A stretch of DNA of 64,000 nt from Bacteroidota bacterium (GTDB lineage Bacteria > Bacteroidota > Bacteroidia > B-17B0 > Aurantibacillaceae). Position 1 is the first letter of the stretch, and each line of letters starts with the position of its first letter. The notes beneath the pieces are model-generated. The model had not been told where the DNA came from. It saw only the letters and a program-made list of their open reading frames with translations, and did no database searches. Below, piece by piece: positions 19,080 through 28,281 of this stretch. The stretch spans positions 328,952 to 392,951 of the forward strand of contig JAFDXR010000003.1 in the NCBI GenBank assembly GCA_018267825.1. Direction: 5' to 3'. The translations under genes were made by a program, and so were the position numbers.

Positions 19080-19928
19080 TTACGCTGATTTTTTAATGGT
19101 TTGATCGATCAGTGCATCAACAGCCTGCTGTGCCTCGGCTTTGCGCTTCGTATGTTCTTTGAGCCAATCGTTGTAATACACAATGTGCCAGTTCCCTTCC
19201 ATATCTTCTACAAGTGCACTCAGCGTTTCCACCCAGTCGCCTGAGTTCAGATAATGTACTCCATCGATCATGCGATCGGCAGGTTGATGAATGTGTCCGC
19301 ATATAATACCATCACATTTGCGGTCTTTAGCGACTTTGGCCAGTTCGTTTTCGAAATCGGTCACAAACGATACTGCACTTTTTACTTTATTCTTAACTAC
19401 CTGCGACAGGGAGTAATAGGGTAATCCGCGCTTGGCCCTGTAGGTATTATAGTGGCGGTTGAGCCAGAGTAAGAATGTATAGCCAACATCGCCCAGCTTG
19501 GCAATCCATTTCAAGTTATGAGTGACGCTATCGAAGAGGTCGCCATGAACAACAAAATATGTCTTGCCAAAACTTTCGTGGTAATGCCATTTCCTGATAG
19601 AGAAATTTCCGAGCTTGAAGGGAAGAATTTCATCCAGGAAATCGTCGTGGTTTCCACGGAGGTAGATCACTTCGCATTTACGTTTAGAAACATAATTCAT
19701 CACGAGTTTAAAAAACTTAGTGTGTTTGCGTTTCCATTTTCCGGAGCGTTTCAGCTGCCAGCCATCGATGATGTCGCCGTTCAGGATCAGCTTTTCACAG
19801 GTGTGATGCTTTAAAAATTTAATGATCTCTTTGGCTTTACTGCTTTTGATGCCCAGATGCAAGTCTGAAACAACGATGGTTTTGTAATGTGTTTTCAATG
19901 GAGTTTTCCGCAAAGTAAACACAGACAC
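19080..19928 (-). CDS. LpxH-like calcineurin-fold metallophosphatase
   Basis: A 282-residue metallophosphoesterase related to UDP-2,3-diacylglucosamine diphosphatase, which makes lipid X in lipid A synthesis. Metal-ligand motifs are in order: SDLHLG, LNGDIIDGW, YLRGNHDDF, VVHGDLFD and GHIHQPA. A long helix-rich insert lies between the VHGD and GHIH motifs. Start choice is uncertain. The GTG at 19928 gives the longest form. Starting from a TTG at 19898 would give the compact N-terminus KTHYKTIVVSDLHLG. A near-match of the -7 element (TTTACTTTG) lies between these two. It is translated with the glycosyltransferase, one base apart. Confidence 0.85.
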   Translation of the reverse strand: MSVFTLRKTPLKTHYKTIVVSDLHLGIKSSKAKEIIKFLKHHTCEKLILNGDIIDGWQLKRSGKWKRKHTKFFKLVMNYVSKRKCEVIYLRGNHDDFLDEILPFKLGNFSIRKWHYHESFGKTYFVVHGDLFDSVTHNLKWIAKLGDVGYTFLLWLNRHYNTYRAKRGLPYYSLSQVVKNKVKSAVSFVTDFENELAKVAKDRKCDGIICGHIHQPADRMIDGVHYLNSGDWVETLSALVEDMEGNWHIVYYNDWLKEHTKRKAEAQQAVDALIDQTIKKSA

Positions 19929-20169
19929 TTTATCCTGACGCTATGAAATAATTACTGCTTGTTTATTTAAATGTATTGTTATAATTAAATCACGACCAAC
20001 ATCTTATTGTTAATACTGGTGAAACAATTACTTATCTGTGTGCTGGTAATTTTGTTGTGCAGAACATCCTGTCCTGTATAAAGTGAACACCCTAGAGGCT
20101 TCCTTTCCAACAATCCACAAGGAAGAATCCGAAACCGCTTTATTTCATGATTAACCAAAATATGAAACC

Positions 20170-21264
20170 ATGAAATACTCAACGCGTGTTTTGCTTTGTA
20201 TATTATTCATAATAATCTGCATGGCTCCGTTAAAACAAGAGGCGCAAACCGTGACCGGTTATCTCAGTAACAAAACCACCTCGGCCGCTCAAGGCTGTGG
20301 CTGTACAGGCTGCAACGATGCCACGACAAATGCCGCCGCCAATTACCCTGATCCTTTTGGTTGCTGTGGTGTTACAGAACCAATTGCCAATTCAGGAAGT
20401 TGTACACGCACTACCAAAACACGCACGATTGTGGTACCGGCCGGTTGCACCGTTAACGGCACTGTGGCCTTCGGCGACCGCACAGGCTGTTCGGGCTCCA
20501 CACAGGGACCAGGCATGGATGCGAGCGATGCATACAGCGCTATCGGCTCCGGCGGGACTACCAATGCCAACGTCAGTGTTTCGGGCATGTCGAGCAATTT
20601 TCAAAGCTCCAATACATTCACACAGGTTGGCGGCCAGATTGTTTTCTCGCTGACGGCAGACCGTGTAGCGGAGTTGTTAACTTACACCCTCACATTTTCA
20701 GGCCCCGGATGCACGCCAAGTCCGCTGCCTATCACCCTGATCCATTTCAGTGTTGAAGAACTCGAAGAAGGTTTCCATTTATTCTGGGCCACGGCAAGTG
20801 AACAGAACAGCCATTATTTTGAAGTGGAATATTCTGCAGATGGCAGCTCATTCTATAGCCTGGCCCATGAACCCGCCGCAGGCAATTCACAAAGCCAGAA
20901 AGAATACAGTATACAGGTTCGCGACACATTTAGTACAGAGCTTATCTATTTTCGTTTGAAACAGGCCGACAATGACGGGAGTATACATTTCTCGCCAGTA
21001 ATTGCTATAAATGCTCATACCACAAAGCCTTTTGTTGTAAAACCCAATCCGACCGGGTCGGGCTATGTATATATTCAAACCGCGGAAAAAACGACAAGGG
21101 ACTGCACATTCGAGCTATTCGATGCCACAGGAAGGATGCTTGAAAATGGCTCCATCACAGAACCCGGCCTCGAGTTGTCGTTGTTGAAATACGGAAATGG
21201 ATTGTACCTGCTCAAAATAGATGAGCATGGAAAATACTACTACATCAGAATACTGTACCCTTAA
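20170..21264 (+). CDS. Cys-rich T9SS cargo protein
   Basis: A 364-residue secreted protein of unknown role. A signal peptide (STRVLLCILFIIICMAP) precedes a Cys-rich N-terminal domain (about ten Cys in residues 40-185, including QGCGCTGC and FGCCG) that may form several disulfides. It is followed by a beta-sandwich linker with PLPITLIHFSVEELEEGF. The C-terminal T9SS type A domain has PNPTGSGYVYI and ends GNGLYLLKIDEHGKYYY. It would pass the outer membrane by type IX secretion. Nearby genes do not explain its target. A hairpin-like CTTCCTT/AAGGAAG lies 45 bp upstream. Confidence 0.85.
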   Translation: MKYSTRVLLCILFIIICMAPLKQEAQTVTGYLSNKTTSAAQGCGCTGCNDATTNAAANYPDPFGCCGVTEPIANSGSCTRTTKTRTIVVPAGCTVNGTVAFGDRTGCSGSTQGPGMDASDAYSAIGSGGTTNANVSVSGMSSNFQSSNTFTQVGGQIVFSLTADRVAELLTYTLTFSGPGCTPSPLPITLIHFSVEELEEGFHLFWATASEQNSHYFEVEYSADGSSFYSLAHEPAAGNSQSQKEYSIQVRDTFSTELIYFRLKQADNDGSIHFSPVIAINAHTTKPFVVKPNPTGSGYVYIQTAEKTTRDCTFELFDATGRMLENGSITEPGLELSLLKYGNGLYLLKIDEHGKYYYIRILYP

Positions 21265-21265
21265 A

Positions 21266-21679
21266 TCAGCTGACGGAACGGTTGTTACGAATCCTGGATA
21301 AGGTTGTATTGAGCATGGCAATCACTTTCATACCCTGGGACGCTGTCAGTTTTATCTTTGTTTCAGGGTATTGGTATTTAAGTTCCTTCAGCACCGATTT
21401 AAAATGTTCGTTGAACAGGGTAATCTCATTGAACACCTGTTTCTTCAGTTTCGATTTCATGGCCGGGCTTACCTTATAAGCCTCTTCCAGGGCCTTCACC
21501 AGTTTAGAATTCTTGTATTTGCCGGTTGTTTTAAAATCGGCGTATTCTTCCTTGATGATTTGTTTTAACGCTTTGTTTACAAGAAGATGCGATAAGTAGA
21601 TCGATTCGATGTAGAATGCCTTACTATACGCTTCTTTGTTTTTCTCGATAAGGGTGGGGACTATTGCAGACATAGGCAT
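21266..21679 (-). CDS. Small helical cytoplasmic protein
   Basis: A 137-residue protein with no signal peptide and no recognised domain. It is almost entirely alpha-helical by composition (Lys, Leu, Ala, Glu). It has a central YIESIYLSHLLVNKALKQII helix and a basic linker, and ends in NTTLSRIRNNRSVS. The helix pattern loosely recalls HEPN-like or four-helix bundle proteins, but no catalytic RxxxxH motif is visible. It may belong to a stand-alone gene, with no obvious partner. It converges with the T9SS gene at 21264, two bases apart. Confidence 0.6.
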   Translation of the reverse strand: MPMSAIVPTLIEKNKEAYSKAFYIESIYLSHLLVNKALKQIIKEEYADFKTTGKYKNSKLVKALEEAYKVSPAMKSKLKKQVFNEITLFNEHFKSVLKELKYQYPETKIKLTASQGMKVIAMLNTTLSRIRNNRSVS

Positions 21680-21731
21680 TTTATATTATACAATAATAGC
21701 ATGCTATTGTTAATTTTACGTTACCAAGCAC

Positions 21732-21764
21732 AAAAAAGCGGCTCCCGGATTTCCGGAAGCCGCC
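21732..21764 (-). terminator. Terminator of minus-strand transcripts upstream of 21787
   Basis: Read on the minus strand, GGCGGCTTCCGG and CCGGGAGCCGC form a long GC stem followed by TTTTTT. It terminates the 21787 gene. Confidence 0.85.
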
Positions 21765-21786
21765 ACAATTAAGCTATGACAGCTCA

Positions 21787-24700
21787 TTATTTCATCATAC
21801 GAATCCGCTTAATAGATTCGCCGATACGAATCTCCAGTATATAAAGACCTGATGGCAGGTGCAATTGTGCTGTAGTGAAGGTCCCCTGGTTTTGGCCCGG
21901 GTATAAATTCAGATCGTAAGATAGGTCAAGTTTCTGCCCTATACTGTTGTACAAACTCAGATGCATGTTCTGACGCACCGAACTGTTTATATCCAGTTTA
22001 ATCTCATCGGAGAACGGATTCGGATAAACATCCATTGATTCGATTCCGGTTAAACCTGCCGTGATCCCTGTTGTATTGATATTATAAGGCGCCGAAGTAT
22101 TCTGGCAACCGTTGGGGTCTGTGATCTTCACGGTATAGTTTCCATTGACGTAATTCGTTTTATAGCTATTTGTTGTTGCGCCCCCGATCGGGTTTCCATT
22201 CAGATACCATTGGTAGGCAGAAGCTGCAGTGCCTGTATGCAGTGTATCGGAAGAAAGCGAAATAACAGGCTGTGCAGGCAGTGGATTTACAGTCAGCGCA
22301 GACGATTGTGAAGTATTCACACAACCTGTAGACGCTGTAATCTTCACCATATAGGAACCAGCTACAGTGGCCGTGTATGTAGATGTCGTAGCACCGGAAA
22401 TAATACCTGAACCGTTATACCATTGGTACGAAGCACCGCTTGCAGCAGAAGCATTCAGCACCACCTGGTTACCCTGGCACACGGAAATTGTTCCCGATGG
22501 TGTGATCGTCACGGTTGGAGACGGAATCACCGAAATCGCCTTTGCATTTGAAATAGCCGTACAGCCGTTTGCATTGGTAGCAAACAACTCGTATGTACCG
22601 GCTGTCTTGGCATACAGTGCAGATGTGGCGCCATTACCAACGGATACATTATTATTCTTCCATTGATATGTGATTCCTGAAACAGAAGCTGTGTTCAATA
22701 ATGCCGAATCGCCCTGGCAAATAGTAAGTGTGGATGCTGCAATGGTAACGTTGTTGCAGATATTTAGTTTTTTGGAACGCGGGAATGAAAACACCCATAT
22801 CGTGCTCTTCACATTATTCGGTGACATTACACCATCCGAATTGTTTGATACAATCCCGAAATCGTTATCGTTGGCAATAGCTATACAGGTGTCATTTACA
22901 ATGGCTAATCCCTCTGCCTTTTCAATTGTTGGATCATACCCGCTACTGATCAGATCGAGCAGCAGTGTTTTCTTAACCACGGTAACTCCGTTGGCTGCAG
23001 CCGTTGTTGAATCCAATAACTGTTCGAAAGATTTTGTGCCGCCGGCATAAGCCAATTGGTTATTCGGATTGATGGGTGTGGCAGGCGTTAAATCAACCAG
23101 GTAAACTTTTGCATAAGCCTCAGAAGATCCTTTGCCATGCTCAAGCACCAGTATCTCGTGATCGTTCACTGCAATAGCATCACCGATATAGCGCTTGTCA
23201 TTTTTAATTGTGCTTAATGCACCGCCTGAAGGTACGGCATCATGTTCATAGCCCAGCATACGTGTTGCATTGGTACGTGTGTCTATTTCCACAAACCGGT
23301 GAAGCCGGGTATTTTTCTTGAGATTTACATCACTTGCCGGAAACAGTAAGGTATTTTGCAGGAAGCCGTATACTTTTTCGTTTGGTGTAAATGCAATCCC
23401 TTCAAACCCTTTATTCGGGTTTCTGAATTTAAAAATCGTATCAATCCCGATATCCTGTGGTTGTGCATTGGCTGTACCTCCCCATGGTGCGTAACGGTTG
23501 ATGACTTTACCTGTATTATCGACATGCCAGATACTCACACCATATTCTTCGGACACCCAGTAGTCATTGTTATTACCATTGGCAAGGCCTTCGGAGTCGA
23601 TGCCCCAGATATCAGGAGTACCTGTAGTACCATTGGTATCGATTAGTGCAATTTCGCCGGTGCCACCTGTCTGCGGTGGATTGATCAAGCCTGTGGCGTT
23701 GGTATTGTCGGGACGTTTCATACCAAATGAAGAAACGAACACCAGCGAATCTCCCTGGCACTTCATGCGCATCACATTTGGATTAAATCCTGGTAAAGGG
23801 AATAGTTTCGCTGAATTGTTACTACCACCCATACTGATCGCGTGGTTATTATTATTTGCATCGAGGTTTGGTCCGCGATCGGTAATTGCATAAAACTCAT
23901 TGTTTGTACCACTGATATACTGCAAGCCTGAAAAACCACCATTCATGATGGATTGGCCCTGGCTGTTGCCAATGGCAAAAGGATGCTTCCACGTATAGGT
24001 TGTAAATACGACACCCCGGTTCATTACTGTGAACGTTTGTGTAACCGACATGGTATTTGCAGCCATATCCTTGATACCGGTTACACTGAGTGTATACACC
24101 TGCGATACTGTTAATGGCGAGGAAAGATTCAGAAGCACTGTATCATTACTACCCGTAAGGCTTGCCGTATTAATTCCCAGAACAGGCGACAAGGTATAAT
24201 TACTGATTACTCCGGCAGAAGATGCCAGTATGGGTTCGTTGAATTTAAGTTTCAGCAGTGTCGGACTTTGCATCAGCAGGTTGACAGCCGAGGGTGGTGT
24301 TATATCCACGGTACTCAGCAGAACCGATGAAGTGCCGGCGGTGGTTGTAGTTCCGGCCGTCCAACTGCGTGGTACATTCCATGTATCGGAGAGATAGTTA
24401 TATGTTCCGGAGGCCGTTACAATAACATCGCTGCCCGGGTCAGGTCCGAAGAAACTACTGCTTTGCAGTTTGCCTCCCGGGTAAATATCATTCAGCGGCA
24501 ACTGATAACCTTTGCTTCCCGAAGAAACCAAAGCCGATCCGATCGCTGAACCATAGAATATAGCATCCACCGGGACTTTTGATGAGTCGATGGATGCAAC
24601 GGGTAAATTGAATACAGCCACGCCATCGGCATTGCTACCACCATTACCTACTACACCGGCGGCAGAAGGCGTACCAATACCACCATCACCGGTTGCGGTT

Positions 24701-25056
24701 TTTACGTTTTTAACGCGGATTTTTGTCCCGGTAATATTCATACAACTTCCACCAACGTAAACTACGTCGCCCTGGTTCACAGAACCGCTGTTGATTTCGA
24801 ATGCATAGGTAACAGCTCCACCTTCCACCCAGCCCTTTTGTGTGGCTGTTCCGTTATTGCAAACTATAACCGTATAAGGTGTCAAAGAAAAATTAATGTT
24901 TTTGGCAGCACGCAGTTCGATGTACTCTTTACAGGAATCAGTTCCATTGGGATTGGCGAGAATTTCGGAAATAAGTAAGCCGGGGTTCTGTGCCCGGAGC
25001 GTAATTGCGATGAGCAACGAAAAAATAATGGTAATGCCTTTGTAGTGTTTTGCCAT
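21787..25056 (-). CDS. Large T9SS protein with lamin-tail-like and esterase-like phytase domains
   Basis: A 1089-residue secreted multidomain protein. A signal peptide to about residue 22 is followed by a lamin-tail-like beta-sandwich (LLISEILANPNGTDSCKEYIELR) and a SbsA/Ig-like domain (KLKFNEPILASS). Residues ~350-750 look like an esterase-like phytase beta-propeller (FSGLQYISGTNNEFYAITDRGPNLDANNN; AIADND-type motif TCIAIANDNDFGI). Then come two or three Ig-like/PKD repeats (ICQGDSALLNT, VCQGNQVVLNA) and a C-terminal T9SS domain (YPNPFSDEIKLD ... GLYILEIRIGES). It is probably a surface or secreted phosphatase-like enzyme or adhesin; neither role is demonstrated. Confidence 0.85.
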   Translation of the reverse strand: MAKHYKGITIIFSLLIAITLRAQNPGLLISEILANPNGTDSCKEYIELRAAKNINFSLTPYTVIVCNNGTATQKGWVEGGAVTYAFEINSGSVNQGDVVYVGGSCMNITGTKIRVKNVKTATGDGGIGTPSAAGVVGNGGSNADGVAVFNLPVASIDSSKVPVDAIFYGSAIGSALVSSGSKGYQLPLNDIYPGGKLQSSSFFGPDPGSDVIVTASGTYNYLSDTWNVPRSWTAGTTTTAGTSSVLLSTVDITPPSAVNLLMQSPTLLKLKFNEPILASSAGVISNYTLSPVLGINTASLTGSNDTVLLNLSSPLTVSQVYTLSVTGIKDMAANTMSVTQTFTVMNRGVVFTTYTWKHPFAIGNSQGQSIMNGGFSGLQYISGTNNEFYAITDRGPNLDANNNNHAISMGGSNNSAKLFPLPGFNPNVMRMKCQGDSLVFVSSFGMKRPDNTNATGLINPPQTGGTGEIALIDTNGTTGTPDIWGIDSEGLANGNNNDYWVSEEYGVSIWHVDNTGKVINRYAPWGGTANAQPQDIGIDTIFKFRNPNKGFEGIAFTPNEKVYGFLQNTLLFPASDVNLKKNTRLHRFVEIDTRTNATRMLGYEHDAVPSGGALSTIKNDKRYIGDAIAVNDHEILVLEHGKGSSEAYAKVYLVDLTPATPINPNNQLAYAGGTKSFEQLLDSTTAAANGVTVVKKTLLLDLISSGYDPTIEKAEGLAIVNDTCIAIANDNDFGIVSNNSDGVMSPNNVKSTIWVFSFPRSKKLNICNNVTIAASTLTICQGDSALLNTASVSGITYQWKNNNVSVGNGATSALYAKTAGTYELFATNANGCTAISNAKAISVIPSPTVTITPSGTISVCQGNQVVLNASAASGASYQWYNGSGIISGATTSTYTATVAGSYMVKITASTGCVNTSQSSALTVNPLPAQPVISLSSDTLHTGTAASAYQWYLNGNPIGGATTNSYKTNYVNGNYTVKITDPNGCQNTSAPYNINTTGITAGLTGIESMDVYPNPFSDEIKLDINSSVRQNMHLSLYNSIGQKLDLSYDLNLYPGQNQGTFTTAQLHLPSGLYILEIRIGESIKRIRMMK

Positions 25057-25261
25057 GATCTGATTTTTATCTGCGACAAAACTCCAGTTATGGGCTTAGC
25101 ATATATTTAATGGAACATAAAAGAATGGTTAATGATTCTAAACGCATATTAAGCGATGTACTCCGTGATCATTATTCATGTTAAGAAAACAGGGTGAACC
25201 GGCTGGAAATAAAATTCCGGATTTACCCTGAATTCAATGATAACAGGGCATCCGACTATTT

Positions 25262-25285
25262 TTAACATACTTAATAATATGTTAA
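25262..25285. promoter_or_regulatory. Inverted repeat in divergent intergenic region
   Basis: TTAACATA (25262-25269) and TATGTTAA (25278-25285) form a perfect 8-bp inverted repeat with an 8-bp spacer, in the 288-bp region between divergent T9SS genes. It could be an operator. There is no T-run, so it is unlikely to be a terminator. Confidence 0.3.
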
Positions 25286-25344
25286 CCAAAACCTGTTGTC
25301 TGAACCATGATAATATCGGACATTTGCACAAATTATGATTTAAG

Positions 25345-28212
25345 ATGAAAAAGAATTTTACGAAGCTTTATGCTTTTTTTGGTGCATTATCGCGCGCAAA
25401 AAAAAGCCTGATGATGAGCGGCTTTACTGTATTGAGCCTGGCTGCATCTGCCCAGTTTACACAGGGAAATGTGGTTGTACTTCAGGCCGGTGACGGAACC
25501 GCCACACTTACAGCGAACGGCAGCCCCATTGTATTGAAAGAATTTACGCCACTTGGTGCTGCCGGTTACAGCCTGGCCCTGCCAACCACAACAGCAGCCG
25601 GAAGTCCACTGGTAATCAGTGGAACAGCCACATCAGAAGGATTGCTGACACTTTCCTCAAATCCCTATTTTCTGATTGTACCCGGGTATGCAAACACATT
25701 TACTGCATCCATTTCAGGGGCTTCGGGAACCAATGTTCCCAGGGCGATTGGTCGTGTAGATGCAGCGGGAACTTTTACCCGTGTCGCAACCAGTACTTCA
25801 TTTTACAGCAGCAACAACATGCGTGGCGCAACCTCCGATGGTATTGGCAATTACTGGGGCGCAGGATCAAGCCAGGGAACAAATTACTTCGGTGTGACTT
25901 CGTCTCCCGCACTGGTTCAAAACCTGACCACCAACACACGCGGTGTTGCAATTTACAACTCCCAGTTGTATTACTCTACCAGCTCCGGCACACATGGCAT
26001 TTACAAAGTAGGCACCGGAACACCTGTAACTACAGCCACTTCTACCATTGCTATCGCTACAGGCTCAACTTCGAGTCCATATCAGTTTGCCTTCAATGCC
26101 ACAGGTGATGTATGTTATGTTGCCGACGACGCCAGCATCAGTGCAGGCGGTGGAATCCAGAAATGGACCTACAGTGGTTCTGCCTGGTCACTGGCTTATA
26201 CATTTGCTACAAGTACCAACACTTCCGTAACCGTAGGAGCACGTGGTTTAACAGTTAACTTCAGCGGCGCAAACCCTGTGATTTATGCCACATCGGCAGA
26301 AGCCAGCGCCAACCGCTTAATTTCGATCATCGACGGCGGTTCAGTAGCAACATCAACGATCACCACATTAGCGACCGCCACCACCAACTGTATTTTCCGC
26401 GGAGTAGCATTTTCTCCAAGTCCATGTAATACACCTACCATCAGCGGCGTGAGCGTAAGTTCCGCTACATGCGCTAACCTGCCCGTGACACTGAGTGGTT
26501 CTGCCACAGGCTCAGCCCCCCTGAGCTACAGCTGGACAGGTACCGGCACCATTACTGCTGCCAATACGCTTACAGCTACTGTTAACGGAGCCAGCAACAG
26601 CAATTACACACTTAGCGTAAACAATGCCTGTGGAACAGCAACATCTGTTGTGACAGCATCGGTAAATGCTTTGCCGACACTGACTGCCAATGCTACCAGT
26701 ACTGTACTTTGTCCCGGCCAGAGTGTTACACTGAGCGGCAGCGGTGCTTCTACTTATACCTGGGGCAGTGGTGTAACCGACGGTGCTTCTTTTACACCAA
26801 CAGCAACGGCGGCGTATACTGTTACAGGTACGAATGCATCGGGCTGCAGCAATAGCGCTACTGTAAGCGTAACAGTTAACACCTTGCCAAACGTATCAGC
26901 CACATCGGCTACAATATGCCCGGGCCAGACCGCCAGCTTAACAGCAAGCGGCGCCACAACTTACACCTGGAATACCAGTTCGACAGGAGCTACATTGACA
27001 GTAACACCAACAGGCAACACCGGTTATACAGTAACCGGCGCAGACGCTGCAGGTTGCACAAATACAGCAACGGCGACAGTAACTGTACATTCATTACCAA
27101 ACGTTACAGCAACATCTGCTACTATATGCGTCGGGGCTACGGCAACATTGACTGCCAGCGGAGCCACAAGCTATACCTGGAATACAAGTGCTACAACAGC
27201 CTCTATCACAGATAATCCGGCCAGCACAACAGGCTATACCGTAACAGGTACGGATGCGGCAGGCTGTACAAACACAGCAACAGCGATGGTAATGGTGAAT
27301 TCATTACCGAATGTATCTGCCACCTCTGCTACTATATGCAGTGGCTCTACTGCGACATTGACCGCGAGCGGAGCCACAAGCTATATCTGGAACACAAGCG
27401 CTACAACAGCCTCTATCACAGATAATCCGGCCAGCACAACAGGCTACACCGTAACAGGTACAGATGCGGCAGGCTGTACCAATATGGCAATGGCCTCCAT
27501 TACGGTAAATAACCTTCCGAGCGTTACAGCAACATCTGCTACTATCTGCACAGGCTCTACTGCTACACTTGTAGCCAGCGGTGCAATCACATACAGCTGG
27601 AGCACAGGCGCCACAACAGCAGGCATATCTGATAACCCGACTACCAATACCAGCTATACCGTAACAGGCACAGACAACAACGGGTGCAGCAACTCATCCG
27701 TTGATATGATTACCGTAAACAGCTTACCGACTCTGTCTATGAGTCCTGTAAGTTCTCCTCTGTGTGCCAACAACCCAAGCGTTGCACTGAGCGCAACACC
27801 AACTGGTGGTGTATTCAGCGGCACCGGTGTGAGCGGAAACTCATTTGATCCTTCGATAGCTGGTTCCGGTACATATACCATTACCTACAGTTATACTGAT
27901 GCCAACAGCTGCTCTAACACTTCGGCTCAAACAGTAACCGTATCGACCTGTACAGGTATTACGGAAAACACGCATCATGTGTCAGCACATATTTACCCTA
28001 ACCCTGCGCAGGATGTATTGCATATTACCGTTGAAAACGTAAGTGACGAATATACTGTCGACGTATTCGATGCCCTGGGCAATATGATTTATCACGGTAT
28101 AAACCATGATTCAGAAACCAGCATTTCGACTGAAAGCTGGAACAAAGGTCTCTATGTGGTTCGCCTGACAAATGGTAAATCACAACACAACTACAAACTC
28201 ATCAAACAATAA
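25345..28212 (+). CDS. T9SS protein with propeller-like and Ig-like tandem repeats
   Basis: A 955-residue secreted surface protein. A signal-like N-terminus (MMSGFTVLSLAASAQ) is followed by ~330 residues of beta-propeller character with repeated short strands and Thr/Ser-rich turns. A Ser/Thr-rich Ig/PKD-like array of about seven domains follows (ATICPGQTASLTASGATTYTW...), from roughly residue 360 to 860. The T9SS type A domain (IYPNPAQDVLHI ... GLYVVRLTNG) closes the protein. The domains bear the (T/A)ATI-C and YTW patterns common in adhesin-like Bacteroidota proteins. Units in the middle are nearly identical to each other (see the repeat entry). A strong terminator follows. Confidence 0.85.
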   Translation: MKKNFTKLYAFFGALSRAKKSLMMSGFTVLSLAASAQFTQGNVVVLQAGDGTATLTANGSPIVLKEFTPLGAAGYSLALPTTTAAGSPLVISGTATSEGLLTLSSNPYFLIVPGYANTFTASISGASGTNVPRAIGRVDAAGTFTRVATSTSFYSSNNMRGATSDGIGNYWGAGSSQGTNYFGVTSSPALVQNLTTNTRGVAIYNSQLYYSTSSGTHGIYKVGTGTPVTTATSTIAIATGSTSSPYQFAFNATGDVCYVADDASISAGGGIQKWTYSGSAWSLAYTFATSTNTSVTVGARGLTVNFSGANPVIYATSAEASANRLISIIDGGSVATSTITTLATATTNCIFRGVAFSPSPCNTPTISGVSVSSATCANLPVTLSGSATGSAPLSYSWTGTGTITAANTLTATVNGASNSNYTLSVNNACGTATSVVTASVNALPTLTANATSTVLCPGQSVTLSGSGASTYTWGSGVTDGASFTPTATAAYTVTGTNASGCSNSATVSVTVNTLPNVSATSATICPGQTASLTASGATTYTWNTSSTGATLTVTPTGNTGYTVTGADAAGCTNTATATVTVHSLPNVTATSATICVGATATLTASGATSYTWNTSATTASITDNPASTTGYTVTGTDAAGCTNTATAMVMVNSLPNVSATSATICSGSTATLTASGATSYIWNTSATTASITDNPASTTGYTVTGTDAAGCTNMAMASITVNNLPSVTATSATICTGSTATLVASGAITYSWSTGATTAGISDNPTTNTSYTVTGTDNNGCSNSSVDMITVNSLPTLSMSPVSSPLCANNPSVALSATPTGGVFSGTGVSGNSFDPSIAGSGTYTITYSYTDANSCSNTSAQTVTVSTCTGITENTHHVSAHIYPNPAQDVLHITVENVSDEYTVDVFDALGNMIYHGINHDSETSISTESWNKGLYVVRLTNGKSQHNYKLIKQ
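26668..27720 (+). repeat. Tandem 210-bp Ig-like domain repeats
   Basis: Unit boundaries (the LPN/LPT motif) fall at 26668, 26881, 27091, 27301, 27511 and 27721, giving 213 bp then four exact 210-bp (70-residue) periods. The units at 27091 and 27301 are nearly identical at the DNA level, including a long shared stretch around ATCACAGATAATCCGGCC, so they were copied or homogenised recently. Confidence 0.85.
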
Positions 28213-28230
28213 GATTGAGTCTTATCCTAT

Positions 28231-28264
28231 AAAAAAACAGCGGGAATAACCCGCTGTTTTTTTT
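28231..28264. terminator. Strong hairpin terminator
   Basis: AAAAAACAGCGGG and CCCGCTGTTTTTT form a long stem (about 12 bp) with a short loop and T-run, between convergent stops at 28212 and 28282. It probably works in both directions. Confidence 0.9.
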
Positions 28265-28281
28265 ATATCCATATTCATAGA

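Noticed and set aside
20099-20125. Hairpin CTTCCTT/AAGGAAG
   Set aside because: No T-run on either strand and a 13-nt loop; too weak to call a terminator.
19985-20182. 65-codon minus-strand frame in the gap before the Cys-rich gene
   Set aside because: No promoter, signal or domain; overlaps the next gene's start. Likely random.
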